Source of the DNA: Bradyrhizobium vignae
GTDB taxonomy: Bacteria; Pseudomonadota; Alphaproteobacteria; Rhizobiales; Xanthobacteraceae
Direction: 5' to 3'
Assembly: GCF_004114425.1 (NCBI RefSeq)
Contig: NZ_RDQF01000015.1
Coordinates: 103,517-167,516 of the forward strand
Length of the DNA: 64,000 nucleotides
The notes below the pieces were generated by a model. The model was given only the letters and a program-made list of their open reading frames with translations. It was not told the origin of the DNA and did not search any database. Position 1 is the first letter of the stretch; each line of letters opens with the position of its first letter. Below, piece after piece: positions 59,313-64,000 of the stretch. A program made the translations under genes and the position numbers.

Positions 59313-60290
59313 ATGAGCCTCAAAGAATTTTCTTATAATGGCGCCGGCCATGCGGCGACCCAGCTCCGGCATCTGACGATCCGGCAGCTGCGCTCGCTTG
59401 CGGCGCTGTCGGCCAAGGGCAGCGTGACGGCGGCCTCCAGCCATCTCGGGCTGACGCAGCCGGCCGTAACCCAGCAGCTCCGGCAGCTTCAGGATCTTGC
59501 CGGCCTGCCGCTGGTGCAGCGGACTGGCGACGGCATGCTGCTGACGGAGGCGGGCAAGGAGGTGCTGGCGCTGGCCGAGCGGGTCGAGGCCGCCATCACG
59601 GATTGCCAGGGCGCACTGGACCTGCTGGCAGGCCGGACCGGCGGCACGGTGCAGCTTGGCGCGGTGTCGACCGCGAAATATTTCGTGCCGCACGCGATCG
59701 CGGCGTTCTCCAAGCGCTATCCCAAGATCGAGATCAAGCTGACCATCGGCAATCGCGAGGAGATCCGCGAGGCCATGCACGGCTACGACCTCGATTTCGC
59801 GGTGATGGGTCGGCCACCGGCCGACGTCAGCGTCGACGTCCGTCAGCTCGGACGCAATCCGCACATCATCGTCGCGCGCAAGGGCCACTGGCTGGAGAAG
59901 GATTCCGGCCTCAACCTCACCGACCTCGTGCACGAGACCTTCCTCACGCGCGAGCCCGGCTCGGGCACGCGGACACTGATGGAGGGCATGTTCCAGAAGT
60001 CGGATCTCGAGCCGATCATCGGCATGGAGATGAGCAGCAACGAGACCATCAAGCAGGCCGTCATCGCCGGGCTCGGCATCGCCTTCATCTCGGCCCACAC
60101 GGTGGCGCATGAGCTTGCCGAGGGCCGGCTCGTCGTGCTCGACGTTGCAGGGCTGCCGATCGTACGGCAATGGTACGTGATCCGCCGCAGCGATAAGGTG
60201 TTGCTGCCGCCGGCGCAGGCGATGTTCGATTTCCTGGGCTCGGAAGGATCGAATTATCTGCCTGATGTGCCCGAACTCGGCGGGCAGTAG
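59313..60290 (+). CDS. cbbR: LysR-family regulator of the cbb operon
   Basis: 325 aa. N-terminal winged HTH: LTIRQLRSLAALSAKGSVTA then ASSHLGLTQPAVTQQLRQLQ (about 20-80). The C-terminal effector-binding domain includes VQLGAVSTAKYFVPHAIAAF, FAVMGRPPADV and VIAGLGIAFISAHTVAHEL. Divergently placed next to cbbF, as in nearly all cbb clusters, so it activates the operon in response to a Calvin-cycle metabolite. It is also expected to repress its own promoter, given the palindrome right at its start codon. Confidence 0.95.
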   Translation: MSLKEFSYNGAGHAATQLRHLTIRQLRSLAALSAKGSVTAASSHLGLTQPAVTQQLRQLQDLAGLPLVQRTGDGMLLTEAGKEVLALAERVEAAITDCQGALDLLAGRTGGTVQLGAVSTAKYFVPHAIAAFSKRYPKIEIKLTIGNREEIREAMHGYDLDFAVMGRPPADVSVDVRQLGRNPHIIVARKGHWLEKDSGLNLTDLVHETFLTREPGSGTRTLMEGMFQKSDLEPIIGMEMSSNETIKQAVIAGLGIAFISAHTVAHELAEGRLVVLDVAGLPIVRQWYVIRRSDKVLLPPAQAMFDFLGSEGSNYLPDVPELGGQ

Positions 60291-60301
60291 CCGGCCGGCG
60301 C

Positions 60302-60394
60302 TCAGCTCATCAGCTTCATGGCGACGGTTGCCGCCAGTATCACGATGATCTGAAGCAGACGCTCCGTCGTGAAGATGCGGTTGAAGGTGCTCAT
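60302..60394 (-). CDS. Possible single-pass membrane peptide, 30 aa
   Basis: MSTFNRIFTTERLLQIIVIL then AATVAMKLMS: an amphipathic start and one membrane segment. It is convergent with cbbR with a 12-base gap. Peptides of this type are often missed, but there is little beyond hydrophobicity to support it. Low confidence. Confidence 0.35.
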   Translation of the reverse strand: MSTFNRIFTTERLLQIIVILAATVAMKLMS

Positions 60395-60532
60395 CGCGTG
60401 CCCCGGCCGACGTGAAAAATGTCTCGATCGGCCCGTTGCTAGCACACAAGAGTGCGGGGGCAACTCCGTAATTGCCCCGTGGGCGGTCGCGCCGTCGGCG
60501 AGCCGGTTCACGTCCACGCCGACGGCCGGCGA

Positions 60533-60730
60533 TCAGGCCGCGAGCGGGGCGTTGCAGTCGGTGCGCGTGGCGAAATAGGCCTCCAGCTCCGACAGCGCCC
60601 GCGCTTCCCAATCCCTCGCCTGCTCCAGCAGCGACCAGCTCTGGCCCGGGCGGAATGCTGCGGTCTGGCGATAGAGCGATGCAATGCCGCGGTAGCGGCG
60701 CACGTTCTCCAAGATGGCGTGACCGTTCAT
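60533..60730 (-). CDS. Small helical protein, 65 aa (paralogue of 49416-49628)
   Basis: MNGHAILENVRRYRGIASLY then RQTAAFRPGQSWSLLEQARD and WEARALSELEAYFAT. Clear paralogue of the 70-aa protein at 49416. Helical, polar, no export signal. GAGGGAGTTTTCGGAC lies upstream of the ATG as ribosome-binding site. Function unknown. Confidence 0.75.
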   Translation of the reverse strand: MNGHAILENVRRYRGIASLYRQTAAFRPGQSWSLLEQARDWEARALSELEAYFATRTDCNAPLAA

Positions 60731-60859
60731 GTCCGAAAACTCCCTCGTCATTCCCGCGGGAGAAACTGCGGCCAAATCTTTTTCGAAAAGTTAGCGGCGC
60801 GCGGCAAGTTCGCGGATGGTTGCCGGACTGTTGCGCGAGCGCAACGTGCGCGGCGCGAT

Positions 60860-61279
60860 CTATTGCGAATTCGTTGCCGCGCTCTCGCCCGAAGGTTTCA
60901 GCCCGCCGCTTCTGATGATCGTCATCGTCTCGCGGCAGAGATCGGCAAGGCCGATCAGGAGCACGGCCAGGAGGCAGAACAGGTTGATGGAATCGGCATT
61001 TGCGCTGGTCAGCGAGTTGAACTGGAAGGCGGGCGGTATGAACGCCCACCACACCAGCGGAACAGTGAGCAGCGCGGCAAATACCGCCGCCGGCGCGCCG
61101 GCAACGAATGCAAGCACGAACAGGCTGGGCAGGAACACCACGAAATAGAGCTTTGCCCCGAGCGCGACGCAGATGCCCTGAAGCGCGGCCGACATTGCGA
61201 CGACGATCAGCCCGAGCAAAAACGCCTGCCACGACCACGGCCGTACCCGCGGTACGCCAAACAGCCCCGTACGTCTCAT
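60860..61279 (-). CDS. DUF4118-type membrane protein, 139 aa
   Basis: Four hydrophobic segments: AFLLGLIVVAMSAALQGICV, LYFVVFLPSLFVLAFVAGAP, AAVFAALLTVPLVWWAFIPP and INLFCLLAVLLIGLADLCRE. The order and the YFVVFLPSLFVLAFVAGAP / FAALLTVPLVWWAF blocks match DUF4118, the KdpD-type four-helix sensor module, here without any kinase domain behind it. It could be a truncated sensor or a stand-alone membrane protein. No partner kinase is adjacent. Confidence 0.75.
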   Translation of the reverse strand: MRRTGLFGVPRVRPWSWQAFLLGLIVVAMSAALQGICVALGAKLYFVVFLPSLFVLAFVAGAPAAVFAALLTVPLVWWAFIPPAFQFNSLTSANADSINLFCLLAVLLIGLADLCRETMTIIRSGGLKPSGESAATNSQ

Positions 61280-61417
61280 GAGCCTCCCCCTGCCACCCGT
61301 TAACCAGGTGCGTTTGCGACCAAAGTACTACAGCGACGCCGGGACTGCGAGACGGAAAGTGCGTCCTCGCGGGGTTGGTAAACGGGCCGCATCGCACAAT
61401 TCCGCCCATGCCGGCGG

Positions 61418-62611
61418 CTATTCGGTCGCCGCATAGAGCAGGCCCGCGATGGGCAGAGCGCCGCCAATGGCCGATGCGAGCACCCAGCCGCCTTGCGCGA
61501 AGGCGAAGGCTCCGACCGCGGAGCCGGCCGCACCGGCGGCGAAGAACGTCGCCATGTAGAGACCGTTGAGGCGGCTGCGGTGCTCGTGGCCGAGCACGAA
61601 TATGGCGCGGAAGCCGAGCACGACATTGCCCTGGACACCGATATCGATGGCAATCGCGGCCACCACCAGACAGGCGAGATTCAGCATCGAGCCGGGCGTG
61701 CCGATATAGGTCACGAGGAATCCGGCGGCCGCGAGCAGCATCGCGACCAGCGTCGCGATGCGGCTATGGCCGCGATCGGCGAGGCGTCCTGCGATCGGCG
61801 CCGCGAACACGCCGGCAACCCCGGCCAGTGCGAACAGCGCGATGCCACGCTGGGAGAAGCCGAACTCGGCGGCGAGTTGGAGCGGCGCCACCGTCCAGAA
61901 CAGGGTGAAGGCGCCGAACAGGCTCGCCTGGTAGAGTGCACGGCGCCGCAGCAGCGGCGTGGCCCGCACCAGATGCGGCATCGACAGCAACAATTCGCCG
62001 TAGTGCATGCGCGTGACAGGCTTGCGCCTCGGCAGCGTCATCCAGAGCACGGCCGTGAGCACGATCATCAGCGCGGCGGAGCAGAAGAACACTGCATGCC
62101 ACGACAGCACGGCCGTGACGAAGCTCGATACCGGACGTGCCAGCATGATGCCGAGCATCAGACCGGTCGAGACGTTGCCGACGACGCGGCCGCGGATGGC
62201 TTCAGGCGCCAGATGTGCCGCATAGGGGATGATGATCTGCACCGCGACCGAGCCGAGCCCGATGAACAGCGCGGCGATCAGGAACGGCAGCGCGTGGGTC
62301 GCGAAGGCGGCGGCGAGCAGCGCCGCGGCGCCAAGCGTGATCACCGAGCAGATCAGCGCGCGATTCTCAACGAGATCGCCGAGCGGCACGATCAGCAGCA
62401 GCCCGGTGCCGTAGCCGATCTGCGTCATGGTGACGATCAGTCCCGCCGCTGCATGCGACAGGCCGAGCGCGGCGCTGATCGGGGCGATCAACGGCTGGGC
62501 ATAGTAGATGTTGGCGGCGACCATGCCACAGGCCGCGGCAAGCACGAAGGTCAGGCGCTGCGACACCGCATCCGGCCCGGGCGCGGTCTCGATCGTGGCA
62601 TTCATCGTCAT
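61418..62611 (-). CDS. MFS efflux transporter, TetR-controlled
   Basis: 397 aa, 12 membrane segments. N-terminal half: LTFVLAAACGMVAANIYYAQ, QIGYGTGLLLIVPLGDLVEN and RGRVVGNVSTGLMLGIMLAR. C-terminal half: FALAGVAGVFAAPIAGRLAD. Belongs to the YnfM/arabinose-efflux-like group of drug or sugar exporters. A TetR gene lies 57 bases upstream on the same strand with a 16-base palindrome between them, so expression is probably induced by the exported compound. Substrate unknown. Confidence 0.88.
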   Translation of the reverse strand: MTMNATIETAPGPDAVSQRLTFVLAAACGMVAANIYYAQPLIAPISAALGLSHAAAGLIVTMTQIGYGTGLLLIVPLGDLVENRALICSVITLGAAALLAAAFATHALPFLIAALFIGLGSVAVQIIIPYAAHLAPEAIRGRVVGNVSTGLMLGIMLARPVSSFVTAVLSWHAVFFCSAALMIVLTAVLWMTLPRRKPVTRMHYGELLLSMPHLVRATPLLRRRALYQASLFGAFTLFWTVAPLQLAAEFGFSQRGIALFALAGVAGVFAAPIAGRLADRGHSRIATLVAMLLAAAGFLVTYIGTPGSMLNLACLVVAAIAIDIGVQGNVVLGFRAIFVLGHEHRSRLNGLYMATFFAAGAAGSAVGAFAFAQGGWVLASAIGGALPIAGLLYAATE

Positions 62612-62636
62612 TCACATGGACTCCAGGTAAAAGATA

Positions 62637-62652
62637 GGGAATGATGATTCCC
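62637..62652. promoter_or_regulatory. TetR operator in front of the MFS gene
   Basis: GGGAATGATGATTCCC: six-base arms GGGAAT/ATTCCC. The same core recurs at 63299-63314 ahead of the TetR gene. Lies 25 bases upstream of the MFS start. Confidence 0.7.
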
Positions 62653-62668
62653 TTTTGTGACAAAAAAC

Positions 62669-63286
62669 TCAGGCGAGCAGTTTCATCGCGACGCCGACGA
62701 GGCGCTCCCCGTCGAGCGGCAGGCGGGCCTTGCCAAGGACGCGCAGACCTTGCGTGATGCAGATCATCAGCCGCGCGGTGTCATCGGCATCGACATGGCG
62801 GGGAATCGAGCCATCGGCCTGCCCCTCGCGGATGAGGCCGGCAATGAAGCTTTCGTTGCTCTTGAGCTGCGCATTGACGCGGGCGCCAACGACTGGATCG
62901 AGCGCGGACAGCTCGACCGCGCCGCCGACGACGAGGCAGCCGCGCCGCCCCTCGCTGCCCTGGGAATGCTCGACATAGGACAGCAACACGTGACGGATTC
63001 GCTCGCGGCCGTTTGCGCCGCGCGAGGCCGCGTTACGGGTCTGCTCCTGGCGCAGCACCGTATAGCGCTCGAAGGCGGCGAGAAACACCGCATGCTTGTC
63101 GCGAAACGCCTTGTAGATGCTTCCCGTAGCGAGCCGCATCGCCGCGGTGAGGTCGCCGATCGAGGTGGCATGGTAGCCGCGCTCGCGAAACACCCGCACG
63201 GCCCTGTCGAGGGCGGTGTCCATGTCGAATTCCCGGGGACGGCCGGGCGGACGGGCAGACGGAGATCGGCGGGCGGTCTTTTGCAT
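62669..63286 (-). CDS. TetR/AcrR-family repressor
   Basis: 205 aa. N-terminal HTH in RPPGRPREFDMDTALDRAVR, VFRERGYHATSIGDLTAAMR and LATGSIYKAFRDKHAVFLAA. The C-terminal ligand domain contains GREGAAVELSALDP-like GCLVVGGAVELSALDPVVGA and a Cys there. ATG 63286 (MQKTARRSPSARPPGRP) is the start that keeps the basic arm; the longer open frame upstream crosses the operator. It probably represses both itself and the MFS gene through the two GGGAAT palindromes. Confidence 0.88.
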   Translation of the reverse strand: MQKTARRSPSARPPGRPREFDMDTALDRAVRVFRERGYHATSIGDLTAAMRLATGSIYKAFRDKHAVFLAAFERYTVLRQEQTRNAASRGANGRERIRHVLLSYVEHSQGSEGRRGCLVVGGAVELSALDPVVGARVNAQLKSNESFIAGLIREGQADGSIPRHVDADDTARLMICITQGLRVLGKARLPLDGERLVGVAMKLLA

Positions 63287-63298
63287 TGCGGCATAATA

Positions 63299-63314
63299 GG
63301 GAATGATTGTTCCC
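63299..63314. promoter_or_regulatory. TetR operator in front of the TetR gene
   Basis: GGGAATGATTGTTCCC: GGGAA/TTCCC arms, sharing GGGAATGAT with the site at 62637. It lies 12 bases upstream of the TetR start codon, fitting autorepression. Confidence 0.7.
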
Positions 63315-63485
63315 GAATAAAGACACGTGGTTGTGAACGGGTGGTTGATGACGGCGTCGCACTTTCGCGTCCCGGAACCAGTTGCAAGCCGCGAAGCGTT
63401 GGGGGGCAGAGCCGGGACCCGAGCAACACGGCACGGTGCGGCGACGGGGCACGAGAGAGGCGTGTGGTACACGCTCTCTCCTCCT

Positions 63486-63572
63486 CGTCATTGCGAGGAG
63501 CCCTTGCGACGAAGCAATCCAGAATCCCGCCTCGGAAAGATTCTGGATTGCTTCGCTGCGCTCGCAATGACG
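63486..63572. repeat. Palindromic intergenic repeat (CGTCATTGCGAGGAG family)
   Basis: CGTCATTGCGAG ... GAAGCAATCCAGAATC ... GATTCTGGATTGCTTC ... CTCGCAATGACG: a long nearly perfect stem. This element is widespread in rhizobial intergenic DNA. Confidence 0.75.
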
Positions 63573-63610
63573 GAGTGTGAGGTGACAGCGTGGTGCTCCA
63601 AGTGACGCTG

Positions 63611-63728
63611 TCATTCCCCCTTGTGCGCATTCGCGCACTGGGGCGGGGACTCCAGTACGCCGCGGCCTCTCGATTGAACCACTGCCGTCTCGGCGTACTG
63701 GATCGCCCGCCTTCGCGGGCGATGACGG
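63611..63728. repeat. Palindromic intergenic repeat (TCCAGTACGCCG family)
   Basis: TCATTCCCCCTTGTGCGC ... GACTCCAGTACGCCG ... CGGCGTACTGGATC ... GCGGGCGATGACG. Central arms CCAGTACGCCG / CGGCGTACTGG pair. Confidence 0.7.
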
Positions 63729-64000
63729 CGAATGCGTGGCTGCAGACATGCCTTCGCGTCCTCGCGGCGCAACTCGCCCGAGCTTTGCGTCATCTCTCGC
63801 CGCTCTTGTCCAAAGGCGCAGGGAAGACCGCATAGGCGTTAAGGTAGCGCGAGCATCGATTGATACGGACGTTTTCGAGGAGGCTCGCGCAGGTGCCGCC
63901 CAAGCGCTCGCTTTCTGCGGCGAAAGCAACGGATGGTTGGTTGTGGAATGATCGCTTGTAGCAAGGATGCAACGAGTTGTTGCAAAACACGCCAAGCGCC

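Larger units (their letters stand above)
63287..64000. other. Non-coding right end with repeats
   Basis: 714 bases. Holds the TetR operator (63299-63314) and two palindromic repeats (63486-63572, 63611-63728). The rest, including 63730-64000, shows no frame that I believe is coding and no RNA gene I can recognise. Confidence 0.55.

Noticed and set aside
63730..64000. A gene at the right edge
   Set aside because: Frames on both strands are short, lack ribosome-binding sites and have no recognisable motif; the region follows two repeats and may be the outer flank of a gene beyond the window.

Overview
The window looks like a chromosomal segment of a Bradyrhizobium-type alphaproteobacterium. 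The GC content is high throughout. There is a form IC RuBisCO operon read away from its own LysR gene, and many small Rhizobiales-type proteins. Several families of palindromic intergenic repeats typical of this genus occur between genes. I saw no tRNA, rRNA, insertion sequence, prophage or CRISPR array. The species call is inference from content, not from a marker gene.

Layout. 1-25.3 kb is ordinary housekeeping and metabolism: the start of fabI, an ECF sigma/anti-sigma pair, a J-domain protein, pdxH, CorA, L,D-transpeptidase, an extensin-like protein, an acyl-CoA ligase, glutaryl-CoA dehydrogenase, a RibBA with a degenerate second half, a Kef-type antiporter, an aminotransferase, an aldo/keto reductase, PhoD, nitronate monooxygenase and two SDRs. 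25.4-28.5 kb holds a broken HxlR regulator and an EmrAB-type efflux pair. 28.4-46.2 kb is an accessory-looking cluster of small, mostly unknown proteins around a TPP enzyme, a PAP2/DUF3147 trio and a 2098-residue multi-HAMP hybrid kinase followed by an HWE kinase. 46.2-50.4 kb carries a DegP-like protease, a universal stress protein and a decayed PAS-GGDEF gene. 50.5-60.3 kb is the Calvin-cycle cluster cbbR / cbbF-P-T-A-L-S-X-E. 60.3-64 kb ends with small proteins, a DUF4118 membrane protein, an MFS pump with its TetR regulator, and repeats.

The most interesting signal is in the 28.4-46 kb cluster. Ten intergenic sites there match exactly GGAAC-N17-GTT, the known promoter form of the alphaproteobacterial general stress sigma factor EcfG. 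They lie in front of the EmrAB operon, a PRC-barrel gene, the TPP enzyme, two DUF4142-type genes, a ribbon-helix-helix gene, the giant hybrid kinase and three small-protein genes. Two weaker variants precede other genes in the cluster, and a third precedes the ECF sigma gene at 509. This region therefore looks like a general-stress regulon island that includes its own sensory kinases. The ribbon-helix-helix gene also has a palindrome placed exactly over its EcfG -10 element.

There are several decayed or altered genes. They are a HxlR regulator with an internal deletion, a frameshifted SDR fragment, a multiply frameshifted PAS-GGDEF-EAL remnant, an EmrA whose start is out of frame, and an SDR lacking its catalytic tyrosine. 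All coordinates, motifs and promoter matches were read by eye; no database search was run.
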